Shown here piece after piece: positions 13,778-19,814 of a stretch of DNA of 20,869 bases (position 1 is its first letter; each line of letters begins with the position of its first letter). The translations under genes and the position numbers were made by a program. The notes beneath the pieces are model-generated. The model had not been told where the DNA came from. It saw only the letters and a program-made list of their open reading frames with translations, and searched no databases. Origin of the DNA: a virus; the IMG/VR virus record IMGVR_UViG_3300010883_000638, positions 1 to 20,869 of that record; one strand, written 5' to 3'.

Positions 13778-13799
13778 AAACGTAACAGTACGTTTTTTT
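13778..13799 (+). terminator. Short rightward hairpin with T-run (weak)
   Basis: AAACGT (13778-13783) and ACGTTT (13790-13795) form a 6-bp stem with loop AACAGT, followed by T to 13799. It could stop stray rightward transcripts ahead of the early promoter. The short stem makes this uncertain; it also contains an operator half-site. Confidence 0.3.
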
Positions 13800-13834
13800 A
13801 CAATATCTTTAACGCCAGGCAGTTAGCTATAATT

Positions 13835-13854
13835 ACTATCATAAACATAACAGT
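13835..13854. promoter_or_regulatory. Operator copy in inverted arrangement, upstream of the rightward genes
   Basis: ACTATCATAAACATAACAGT: the arms are exchanged relative to the other copies (ACTATCA ... TAACAGT) while the centre keeps the same A-rich orientation. It is the copy nearest the rightward genes, about 40 bases before a possible -7 box. Confidence 0.6.
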
Positions 13855-13896
13855 AATTTTAATATAAGGTAAAACCTTTAGGTTATACATTTTACT

Positions 13897-13911
13897 TATC
13901 TTTATACTTTA
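13897..13911 (+). promoter_or_regulatory. Possible rightward promoter for the early block
   Basis: TATCTTTA (13897-13904) matches seven of eight positions of TAnnTTTG, and would start transcription near 13911, about 20 bases before the ATG at 13931. No TTTG lies at the expected -33 spacing, so this may be a weak or activator-dependent promoter. The same TATCTTTA word precedes the gene at 16698. Confidence 0.35.
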
Positions 13912-13930
13912 ATAACTTATAATCAATATC

Positions 13931-14278
13931 ATGGAAGAAAAATTTTTAAGCATTTATCTAACAGCATCCTCTGCAAGATCTCTGTTAAGTACTAAAGATG
14001 TAGTGGGTGTAGACATGGCTTCTACATCAACTGTTAAGATCTGGTATAAAGGAGGAAGAACTGCAACGCTAACATTAAATGCGGCTATGGCAGCAAACAT
14101 TAATACAGTATCTGATTTCTTAGCAAATGAAATAGCACAGTCACATAATCCTAATACAAGTCCTCAGAGTAAATATGTAAATACTATAAATCAAATTGCT
14201 ACTCCGTTTCCTAATGGCATTCTTAATGGAGCAGGTACTCCTGCAGCAGTAACTGTAACAAGTATAGTCATAGCATAA
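13931..14278 (+). CDS. First rightward gene, hypothetical protein (115 aa)
   Basis: Not recognised with certainty. The product begins MEEKFLSIYLTASSARSLLS, has a strand-rich part (VKIWYKGGRTATLTLNAAMA), a helix (INTVSDFLANEIAQS), and a Pro/Gly/Ala-rich C-terminus ending in VTVTSIVIA. No signal peptide, membrane span or catalytic motif. Beta-strand endings of this type occur in small virion-like phage proteins, but the position at the head of the early block argues for an early role. It is followed by a T-rich stretch with repeated TATAATATTTTT words (to about 14310) that may weaken transcription. Confidence 0.72.
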   Translation: MEEKFLSIYLTASSARSLLSTKDVVGVDMASTSTVKIWYKGGRTATLTLNAAMAANINTVSDFLANEIAQSHNPNTSPQSKYVNTINQIATPFPNGILNGAGTPAAVTVTSIVIA

Positions 14279-14323
14279 TATTTTTATAATATTTTTTTTA
14301 TAATATTTTTTGTGCGTGTTTAA

Positions 14324-14387
14324 ATGGAGACCAGCAAAAGCAACGACCCTAGCTAAAACTTGAGCGGGGTAATACTGCCCCTCTCAA
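14324..14387 (+). promoter_or_regulatory. Leader with mini-ORF and hairpin before the 80-aa gene
   Basis: A 10-codon frame METSKSNDPS (14324-14356) is followed after three bases by a hairpin: TTGAG-C-GGGG (14360-14369) pairs with CCCC-T-CTCAA (14378-14387), nine pairs plus one C-T mismatch and an 8-base loop. The hairpin ends 16 bases before the ATG at 14404 and is not followed by a T-run, so it is more likely a translation or stability element than a terminator. The leader is GC-richer than its surroundings. Confidence 0.5.
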
Positions 14388-14403
14388 ATTTAAAATTTAT
14401 ATT

Positions 14404-14646
14404 ATGGCAACTGCAACATTCCACAGCAACAAAGGCGAGAAGTCTGCGTTAATTCTAGTTAAGAAAAATCCATTCGTATTCGAAACTACACCTGTCTACG
14501 TACCAAGACAAGCTTGTGCTGACTACAACGAGGGTGACACATTCGAGATACCTGATGGCTACACACTTGTCGACATGGTTGGCGAAGACGGTGTCGCCTA
14601 CACTACCAAAGACGGTTCGGCTATACTAAAAATGCTCTCTTACTGA
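14404..14646 (+). CDS. Hypothetical 80-aa protein with distinct, GC-rich codon use
   Basis: Not recognised. It begins MATATFHSNKGEKSALILVK and has a beta-rich, acidic outline (NPFVFETTPVYVPRQ, GDTFEIPDGYTLVDMV), suggesting a small compact barrel. By hand count about 45% of the coding bases are G or C, against roughly 30% in neighbouring genes, with many C-ending codons (GAC, TAC, GGC, GTC). This could mean strong expression with selected codons, or recent acquisition. It has its own hairpin leader and a terminator overlapping its stop codon, so it behaves as an independent unit. Confidence 0.75.
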   Translation: MATATFHSNKGEKSALILVKKNPFVFETTPVYVPRQACADYNEGDTFEIPDGYTLVDMVGEDGVAYTTKDGSAILKMLSY

Positions 14647-14659
14647 GAGTATTTTTAGT
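14625..14659 (+). terminator. Terminator overlapping the 3' end of the 80-aa gene
   Basis: ACTAAAAATGCTCTC (14625-14639) and GAGAGTATTTTTAGT (14645-14659) form a 15-bp stem with one G-T pair and a 5-base loop; the outer half is A-run against T-run. The stop codon TGA lies in the loop region. This is a well-formed rightward terminator and could work in both directions. Confidence 0.8.
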
Positions 14660-14722
14660 TGTCATTCATTAGATAAAGTAGTCCAAAATTCAAAAGATAA
14701 ACTTAAACTTAAACTATACATT

Positions 14723-14899
14723 ATGAAGAAATCATTTTTTACCTCAGCAATGTTTATGTGTCTAGTATGTACTATGACATTCTTAACATTAACATTATTA
14801 TCATTTGCAACAGTATTGCCTATTTTTATGAATGTATTCTTTGCAGTATGTACATTAACTATGGCTATGATGTTACCAAGTTGTTCAACTAATGAATAG
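14723..14899 (+). CDS. Small two-span membrane protein (58 aa)
   Basis: ATG 14723 opens 58 codons beginning MKKSFFTSAMFMCLVCTMTF and ending MMLPSCSTNE, stop TAG. After two Lys the chain is almost entirely hydrophobic (residues 5-52), with room for two membrane helices separated near LPIF (33-36). Codon use and the A-rich leader (AAACTATACATT before ATG) match neighbouring genes. Small membrane proteins in early phage blocks may alter the host envelope, exclude other phages or serve as holin-like pores; none of these can be chosen here. Good coding signal; function unknown. Confidence 0.68.
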   Translation: MKKSFFTSAMFMCLVCTMTFLTLTLLSFATVLPIFMNVFFAVCTLTMAMMLPSCSTNE

Positions 14900-15192
14900 A
14901 TTTGTTATTTATTCGATAAAGTAATGATGCTTCATAGGTCTAACCACAGCTTTTAGTACACAAACTATAAGCAAGTAGAATTATATCATTTAATTCTTTA
15001 TAGCATTATATTACAACAAGTCTAAATAGATGATCACATACTTGAACCTTGTTTATCGAATAGTTTATCCTTATTTAACCCTTTAAATTATAAACAGGAG
15101 TGTGAATATAAAACCTAATAGGAGAAACAATAATGTTTCCAGGTATAGTTCCTGTTTACTATTAATTTATCTAACCCTTTAAATTATACAAC
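14900..15192 (+). other. Gene-free stretch with repeats and predicted RNA structure
   Basis: No convincing gene in 293 bases. TATTCGATAAA (14910-14920) and its exact complement TTTATCGAATA (15052-15062) could close a 130-base domain, inside which AGAATTA...TAATTCT forms a 7-bp hairpin near 14980-15000. Then 15091-15099 and 15150-15158 (TAAACAGGA / TCCTGTTTA) form a 9-bp outer stem around an inner GAAAC/GTTTC hairpin (15124-15139). A 21-base direct repeat (15072-15092 and 15168-15188, one mismatch) flanks that second structure; the right copy leads directly into the next gene. Confidence 0.5.
15072..15188 (+). repeat. 21-base direct repeat flanking a hairpin
   Basis: The copies at 15072-15092 and 15168-15188 differ at one base; the shared core is TAACCCTTTAAATTATA. 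Each is followed within a few bases by a GTG (the right one is the start of the 66-aa gene). They may be duplicated leader sequences, with the left one remaining from a lost gene. Confidence 0.6.
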
Positions 15193-15393
15193 GTGAAAAA
15201 TTCATTCAAAGAAACAGGCGATATGACTATCGCAATGCTAGATGTGTACATAGCTCATCAAGATAGCGTAAACAAATTATTAAACAGACTCGTTACCAAT
15301 GAGATTGATCGTAATGATTATGATAGACGAGAACGAGCTCTCTTTAACTTATTTAAAAATAACATTGATAAGAACTATGGCGTTAAGCTGTAG
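15193..15393 (+). CDS. Hypothetical protein with GTG start (66 aa)
   Basis: Not recognised. A charged helical protein (MKNSFKETGDMTIAMLDVYI..., then NRLVTNEIDRNDYDRRERAL...) with no membrane segment. The start is GTG at 15193, preceded by an A/T-rich leader like that of other genes here (ATTATACAAC); the next in-frame ATG is 11 codons later, so a slightly shorter product is possible. It is followed by a hairpin at 15414-15443. DNA- or RNA-binding is possible from the charge, but nothing specific is seen. Confidence 0.65.
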   Translation: MKNSFKETGDMTIAMLDVYIAHQDSVNKLLNRLVTNEIDRNDYDRRERALFNLFKNNIDKNYGVKL

Positions 15394-15413
15394 TTCTTTA
15401 ACCTTTTAACAAT

Positions 15414-15443
15414 ACTAACTGTGATCTGCTTTCCACAGTTAGT
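15414..15443 (+). other. Perfect 10-bp hairpin after the 66-aa gene
   Basis: ACTAACTGTG (15414-15423) pairs fully with CACAGTTAGT (15434-15443) around a 10-base loop. The following bases AAGACTTTTACT give only a poor T-run, so it may be a weak terminator, a processing or stability hairpin, or a protein-binding site. The next gene starts 124 bases later and nothing else is evident between. Confidence 0.55.
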
Positions 15444-15567
15444 AAGACTTTTACTACTAGGCAGTTACCATCTCTTCAAGTCAGACAATAGAGAATGCAA
15501 TGTGCCGAACTGATAAGTCTGCTATAAATGAAAGCTATATTATAATCTAAATTAAAATCTAAACAAG

Positions 15568-16113
15568 ATGAATCTAGACGAATTGAATCAAAACGAATGC
15601 GTAATCCTTAACGCAAAAAAAGTAAGAGGAGGAAAAGTACAATTGATGTTTGCAGAAAAGATTGTAAACCCTAATTTAAGACCTACTTCTATAGTAGGTA
15701 TTTTAAATAAATCTGATGAGCGCTTTGCTAACACAGGTAAACCTAGATATGCATGGCATTCAGGTGAGTCTGAAGATATCAAAGCTGCGTTGGATATTGA
15801 TTGCAGTTCTTTAGTTAATGAAGGAGATGTAATGGAGGTTAATCTTATGAACCCTACTATCGAAGGGCAAGATTTGCATATTCAAATTACAGAAACAACA
15901 ACAGGAGATGAGTATGATTACGCTAACATAGACACACGTGCTAAACGTGCAGGAAAAGATGGCGATTTCATTCTATCATCTGATGGAGATTATATCTTCG
16001 TAAAATCAGACGTTGTACCTGGTACTGCAAAGCATACATTCTTAGAGAATACTGCTAGAAAATCTACAGTAGCATCTACTGATGATGCAGTTGCGCAAGC
16101 ACTTGCAGGATAA
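15568..16113 (+). CDS. Hypothetical early protein, strand-rich (181 aa)
   Basis: A 181-residue acidic protein. Residues 8-60 alternate strands (CVILNAKKVRGGKVQLMFAE...), and 85-125 carry further strands (GDVMEVNLMNPTIEGQDLHI). The C-terminus, from about residue 150, is Thr/Ala-rich and probably flexible. A beta-rich core with a flexible acidic tail recalls single-stranded-DNA-binding or other OB-type replication proteins, which crAss-like phages do encode, but no diagnostic residues are visible, so this is a guess. It stands alone between a hairpin upstream and a good terminator downstream, and codon use suggests good expression. Confidence 0.72.
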   Translation: MNLDELNQNECVILNAKKVRGGKVQLMFAEKIVNPNLRPTSIVGILNKSDERFANTGKPRYAWHSGESEDIKAALDIDCSSLVNEGDVMEVNLMNPTIEGQDLHIQITETTTGDEYDYANIDTRAKRAGKDGDFILSSDGDYIFVKSDVVPGTAKHTFLENTARKSTVASTDDAVAQALAG

Positions 16114-16125
16114 TTAATTTAATAT

Positions 16126-16155
16126 AGGGAGCTCTTAGGAGTTCCCTGTATTTTT
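16126..16155 (+). terminator. Rho-independent terminator after the 181-aa gene
   Basis: AGGGAGCTC (16126-16134) and GAGTTCCCT (16139-16147) form a 9-bp stem with one G-T pair and a 4-base loop, followed by GTA and TTTTT. It lies 13 bases after the stop codon. Confidence 0.85.
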
Positions 16156-16169
16156 AAACTTTTTCAATT

Positions 16170-16418
16170 ATGAGTGAGATTATAAACTATGTAGACAGTT
16201 TAGTTATACAACACAGTATTAAAAGCTTTTTACACTATCAAGAACAAGAAGATAAAAGACCTAATTTATTAGACATAATAAACTATGTAGAAAAGGATAC
16301 ATTACATGACGGTTTAGACATTATTAGACACGTCAATCAATTAACTATTACTTTAAAAATAAAGAAAGTAAAAGCTAATTTTAATAAGCAATCCTATAAA
16401 CTTATAGAGAAGTTATAG
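16170..16418 (+). CDS. Hypothetical protein (82 aa)
   Basis: Not recognised. A soluble helical protein with an internal echo: IINYVDSLVIQHSIKSF (4-20) and IINYVEKDTLHDGLDII (36-52) share IINYV, so it may derive from a short duplication. The C-terminus is basic (KIKKVKANFNKQSYKLIEKL). It follows a terminator by 14 bases, so a promoter must lie in or before that gap, or the terminator is partly read through. Confidence 0.65.
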   Translation: MSEIINYVDSLVIQHSIKSFLHYQEQEDKRPNLLDIINYVEKDTLHDGLDIIRHVNQLTITLKIKKVKANFNKQSYKLIEKL

Positions 16419-16458
16419 CATTATCTTAAACATTTATTAATCATTTAAACTTTATATC

Positions 16459-16668
16459 ATGAAATCATTAATCATTTTATTTACATTATTATTATCATTT
16501 ACATCTTCAGCTAACACTGAAATAACAAATGAGACAACAGATAAGTCTGTTGCTGTAGAATCTACTATTGTCTATGACAAAAGAAAAAGACAACGTAAAC
16601 GTTTTAATAGAAAACACGGTGTTAAAAAAAGCAAGTGTTTAAAACAATATAGAATTAAAGTACGGTAA
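16459..16668 (+). CDS. Exported small basic protein with signal peptide (69 aa)
   Basis: A clear Sec signal peptide: MKSLIILFTLLLSFTSSANT, with likely cleavage after SSA (residue 18). The mature part has a short acidic/Thr-rich segment and then a strongly basic tail, about half Lys and Arg (KRKRQRKRFNRKHGVKKSKC). Such a tail could bind LPS, peptidoglycan, nucleic acid or a membrane, and might be toxic outside the cytoplasm; the target is unknown. It is one of two exported proteins encoded within 900 bases. Leader ACTTTATATC before ATG is typical of this block. Confidence 0.68.
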   Translation: MKSLIILFTLLLSFTSSANTEITNETTDKSVAVESTIVYDKRKRQRKRFNRKHGVKKSKCLKQYRIKVR

Positions 16669-16697
16669 TAAATTTCTTATCTTTAATATAATTGCTT

Positions 16698-16889
16698 ATG
16701 CTAAAACAAACATTCTTAGAAATGGATAGTACGTTAGAAATTATATACTGTGAGGACACATTTCCTAATATGACTAAAGTAGAAGTAGTACAACAGTTAC
16801 TGCTTCTACCTTTAATAACATTATATAGATCTGAATACTGTTCTATACCTGGTTTAGGTATAGATGAATGCACTATCTTTTTAAACTAA
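16698..16889 (+). CDS. Hypothetical protein (63 aa)
   Basis: Not recognised. Starting at ATG 16698 (a TTG lies two codons earlier) the product reads MLKQTFLEMDSTLEIIYCED, then a hydrophobic helix VVQQLLLLPLITLYR and a Cys/Gly ending (CSIPGLGIDECTIFLN). The hydrophobic stretch (about 15 residues) is short for a membrane span. A TATCTTTA word 16-25 bases upstream resembles a -7 box. The overlapping minus-strand frame is judged a shadow because leader, strand and spacing fit the plus-strand series. Confidence 0.55.
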   Translation: MLKQTFLEMDSTLEIIYCEDTFPNMTKVEVVQQLLLLPLITLYRSEYCSIPGLGIDECTIFLN

Positions 16890-16920
16890 ATCATTATTAA
16901 CTTAATTAAACTTATACAAC

Positions 16921-17331
16921 ATGAAAAACTTATTATTAGGTATACTGTTAGCGGTTAGCTCAATGGTATACAGTCAAGGAACAGAATTCTTTACAACATA
17001 TGGAGATGTATTAAACGGTAAAGAAGAATTTACAGTAATAACAATTTATAAAAACAGCGATGATTCTTCTAAATGGGAACTTTTAACTAAAAAACATGCA
17101 ACTGTTTTTCATAATATTATGTTGCCTTGTAACGAAATGCATTTAATTTCTTTTGTTAATGGAGACGAAGAGAAATTCTTATACATAAAAAACTATAAAG
17201 AAGGAGCATATCCTATCACAATAGATTTCAATTATAAAGATATAGATGCTGTTATATTTAGAAATGAATTGGGATATACTCATGTTTCAGGTACTGAAGA
17301 AGAATTATTTGGAGCTACTGTGAGTATGTAG
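16921..17331 (+). CDS. Exported protein with signal peptide (136 aa)
   Basis: A signal peptide MKNLLLGILLAVSSMVYSQG, likely cut after VYS so that the mature protein starts with Gln, as is common in Bacteroidota. The mature 117 residues form alternating strands (EEFTVITIYKNSDDSSKWEL, MHLISFVNGDEEKFLYIKNY, YPITIDFNYKDIDAVIFRNE), a single small beta-sandwich or barrel in outline. No lipobox, sorting domain or enzyme motif. A periplasmic or secreted role is predicted, for example envelope modification or exclusion of other phages, but the target cannot be read from sequence. Followed by a strong terminator. Confidence 0.72.
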   Translation: MKNLLLGILLAVSSMVYSQGTEFFTTYGDVLNGKEEFTVITIYKNSDDSSKWELLTKKHATVFHNIMLPCNEMHLISFVNGDEEKFLYIKNYKEGAYPITIDFNYKDIDAVIFRNELGYTHVSGTEEELFGATVSM

Positions 17332-17342
17332 TTAAAGAAATG

Positions 17343-17361
17343 GACCGATAATAAATCGGGT
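17343..17361 (+). other. Small hairpin before the terminator
   Basis: GACCGAT and ATCGGGTC pair with one bulged base around a short A/T loop, between the stop codon at 17331 and the terminator at 17376. Probably part of the 3' end structure of the exported-protein transcript. Confidence 0.4.
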
Positions 17362-17375
17362 CATAATTAGAATAT

Positions 17376-17409
17376 AAGGGAGCCTTTGTGGAATGGGGCT
17401 CCCTTTTTT
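17376..17409 (+). terminator. Rho-independent terminator before the polymerase operon
   Basis: AAGGGAGCC (17376-17384) pairs perfectly with GGCTCCCTT (17397-17405), a 9-bp stem with a 12-base loop, followed by a run of T to 17409. It separates the small exported-protein genes from the replication genes. Confidence 0.88.
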
Positions 17410-17413
17410 AGTG

Positions 17414-17436
17414 GGTTTATATGTTATGTATAAACC
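17414..17436. promoter_or_regulatory. Inverted repeat upstream of the polymerase operon
   Basis: GGTTTATA (17414-17421) and TATAAACC (17429-17436) are exact complements around a 7-base centre, directly after the terminator and 28 bases before the ATG at 17464. It is in the right place to be an operator for the replication genes. It differs from the TGATAGT sites of the divergent region. Confidence 0.45.
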
Positions 17437-17463
17437 TTATGTAAAATATTAATTCATACTTTT

Positions 17464-17790
17464 ATGCTAAATATAGGGAGAAAAATAAAGAGAAAAAAAG
17501 CGCAGCTCGATGAGCTCGGAATGTTTATAAGACTATTGCAAATAGATTATGTAATAAAGTCTAAAGAACATTTAGTTACACTAATTGCTGAACATTTTAA
17601 TAAAGTATGTGATGTTGCTGATATTGAAAGATATGAGCAAATGCACGTAGTACAAGAAGACTATGAAAAACTATCCAGGATGGTTAGTAACGGTAATCTA
17701 GAGCATTTAATTGAAGACTATGAGCAAATGCATATAGATGTTATAGAAAAAGAAGAACCTTATATAAACGATTTTTTACCAAAAGAATAA
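17464..17790 (+). CDS. Hypothetical protein cotranscribed with DNA polymerase (108 aa)
   Basis: A helical, charged protein: a very basic N-terminus (MLNIGRKIKRKKAQ), then helices around EHLVTLIAEHFNKVCDVADI (35-54) that may include a helix-turn-helix, then a coiled-coil-like acidic part. The tetrad YEQMH occurs twice (about 57-61 and 86-90), suggesting an internal repeat. It ends 5 bases before the DNA polymerase start, so the two are translated from one message. A polymerase accessory or regulatory role is inferred only from this linkage. Confidence 0.7.
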   Translation: MLNIGRKIKRKKAQLDELGMFIRLLQIDYVIKSKEHLVTLIAEHFNKVCDVADIERYEQMHVVQEDYEKLSRMVSNGNLEHLIEDYEQMHIDVIEKEEPYINDFLPKE

Positions 17791-17795
17791 ACATT

Positions 17796-19814
17796 ATGAG
17801 CACATATTTTATTACTAATCAACAGAGTTTATTTACTCCTGTTGGCTATAGTTTTAGTACTGTAGACAAATGTCTAGAGTATTTAGAAACGTTAGACGAA
17901 GTAGGCGTAGATACAGAAACTAGACGGTTTGATCCGTCTGTTGAATCTGATTTGTTATCATTGCAATTAGGCGATGATAAGAAACAGTTTGTAATAGACT
18001 GTGGTACTGTAGATATACAACTATTTAAAGATATAATAGAGCGTAAGCTTGTATTATTACAGAATGCTAAGTTTGACTTAAAGTTTTTATACTTCTTTAA
18101 GATTGTACCTAGTAAAATATACGATACTTTCTTAGCAGAACGTATCTTAACTACTGGTATACCTACTGCAAGAAAAGGTTTAGATGCATTGGTTTGGAAC
18201 TATTGTAAACAACATATGGATAAATCCATAAGAGGTAGTATACATAGAGAAGGACTAAGCGCTAGAGTTATTAAGTATGCAGGTGATGACGTTAAGTATT
18301 TATCTGAGATAAAACGTAAACAACTAGAAAAAGCAGAGACATTAGATTTAACAAAGTCTATTAGTCTTGACAATGAATATGTTAGAGTGCTAGCATATAT
18401 AGAACATTGTGGTGTTAAACTAGATGTGGATAAGTGGAATACTAAGTGTCTAGAAGATAAGAAGTTTTTAGAGAAGAAAGCAAAAGAGTTAGATAAGTTT
18501 ATATTCGATAACTCTAAAATGTTTCCGCATCTAATTGATAACCAAATGGACTTGTTTGACCCTAAACCTCAGACTCGTATAAACTGGAATAGCTCTAAAC
18601 AAGTTATACCTTTTATGCAAAAAATAGGTATAGATACTAAAGTTAAAGATAAGAAATCTGGTTTGACTAAAGATTCTATTGATAAAAGTGTACTGTCTCC
18701 TCAAAAAGATAAACATAAGATAGTGCCTTTATACATAGAGTATAGTGAAGCTTATAAAGTAGTGTCTACGTATGGTGAGAATTGGTTGGATTATATTAAT
18801 CCTAGAACTCAGCGTATACACACTAACTATACTCAGATTATGAATACAGGCAGACTTAGTAGTGGTCAGAAAGGTAACAAGAAACGTGGTTTAAGTCAAA
18901 AACCTAACATGCAAAACGTTCCTTCTGATGATAGAACAAGGTCTTGTTTTATTGTAGAAAAAGGTAATACACTTATTGTTGCAGATTATTCTGGTCAAGA
19001 ACAGGTAGTGCTAGCAAATAAATCGTTAGAACCTAATCTATTAGAATTTTATGCTAAAGGATTAGGAGATATGCATTCGTTTAATGCTAAAAAGATATTT
19101 AGTACTGAATTGGCTGATGTTGAACTAAACGATGTTAAAAAAGCTAGACCTGATTTGAGACAAATGGCTAAAGCTGCAGGCTTTGCTATTAACTATGGCG
19201 GTGTAGGTATGACTATTGCTAGAAATCTATCTATTCCTTTAGAAACAGGCGAGATGGTGTATAAAGCATACTTTGAAGCATTTCCTGGACTAGCAAACTA
19301 TTTTAAACTACAAAAAGATAGAGCTATTAAAAACGGTTATATTGAATTTAACGATGTAAGCAAAAGAAAATGTTTTGTTTATGGATTTGAAGACTTTAAA
19401 GCATTACACAAGGAACTGTATGACGATAAAGGTTTTTGGTCAGAGTATAAAGCAGAAAAGATTAAAGACTCTGATCATTTTAAGAACACACTGAAACCTA
19501 AAGTACGTGAGTATTTTGTAAAGAAAGGTGGTATTGAACGAGATGCTTTGAATTATCCTATTCAAGGTACATCTGCAGATATAACCAAACTTGCTGGTAT
19601 TTATATGTTTAGATATTTAGAAAAGCATAACCTTGTGTTTAACGTCCTAATGCCTAATGTAGTGCATGACGAGATACACTTAGAATGTAAGACAGAAAAA
19701 GCAGAAGAGCTGTCTTTAGTATTAAAAAAATGTATGGAAGATGCTGGCGATGTGTTTTGTAAAACAGTGCCGCTTAAAGCAGAACCATGCTTAACCCCTT
19801 ATTGGACACACTAA
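17796..19814 (+). CDS. Family A DNA polymerase with 3'-5' exonuclease domain (672 aa)
   Basis: The replicative polymerase of the phage. Exonuclease motifs: DTET (39-42), NAKFD (90-94) and YAGDD (161-165). Polymerase motifs: TGRLSS (351-356), QKPNMQNVP (368-376), motif A DYSGQE (397-402), motif B RQMAKAAGFAINYG (455-468), NYPIQGTSAD (586-595) and motif C VHDE (623-626). Phe463 falls at the position of E. coli Phe762. There is no 5' nuclease domain, as usual for phage enzymes. Motif A has Gly-Gln where Gln-Ile is common, and the segment between motif B and NYPIQG is about 40 residues longer than in E. coli Pol I. It is preceded by the 108-aa gene and its stop overlaps the next ATG. Confidence 0.96.
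   Translation: MSTYFITNQQSLFTPVGYSFSTVDKCLEYLETLDEVGVDTETRRFDPSVESDLLSLQLGDDKKQFVIDCGTVDIQLFKDIIERKLVLLQNAKFDLKFLYFFKIVPSKIYDTFLAERILTTGIPTARKGLDALVWNYCKQHMDKSIRGSIHREGLSARVIKYAGDDVKYLSEIKRKQLEKAETLDLTKSISLDNEYVRVLAYIEHCGVKLDVDKWNTKCLEDKKFLEKKAKELDKFIFDNSKMFPHLIDNQMDLFDPKPQTRINWNSSKQVIPFMQKIGIDTKVKDKKSGLTKDSIDKSVLSPQKDKHKIVPLYIEYSEAYKVVSTYGENWLDYINPRTQRIHTNYTQIMNTGRLSSGQKGNKKRGLSQKPNMQNVPSDDRTRSCFIVEKGNTLIVADYSGQEQVVLANKSLEPNLLEFYAKGLGDMHSFNAKKIFSTELADVELNDVKKARPDLRQMAKAAGFAINYGGVGMTIARNLSIPLETGEMVYKAYFEAFPGLANYFKLQKDRAIKNGYIEFNDVSKRKCFVYGFEDFKALHKELYDDKGFWSEYKAEKIKDSDHFKNTLKPKVREYFVKKGGIERDALNYPIQGTSADITKLAGIYMFRYLEKHNLVFNVLMPNVVHDEIHLECKTEKAEELSLVLKKCMEDAGDVFCKTVPLKAEPCLTPYWTH

Noticed and set aside
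13381-13860. CRISPR-like repeat array
   Set aside because: The repeats are 15-20 bases, irregularly spaced and in both orientations, with no equal-length spacers and no cas genes; operator sites or iterons fit better.
14910-15062. A tRNA gene within the structured stretch
   Set aside because: No 7-bp acceptor with a T-arm GTTCRA motif and correct spacing could be found, here or elsewhere in the window.
15102-15182. 26-codon GTG-started ORF within the structured region
   Set aside because: The composition follows from the hairpin sequence, the start is non-ATG and there is no protein-like pattern.
16655-16873. 72-codon minus-strand frame opposite the 63-aa gene
   Set aside because: It lies against the direction of all neighbours and has a rare-looking composition; the plus-strand frame has the typical leader and spacing.
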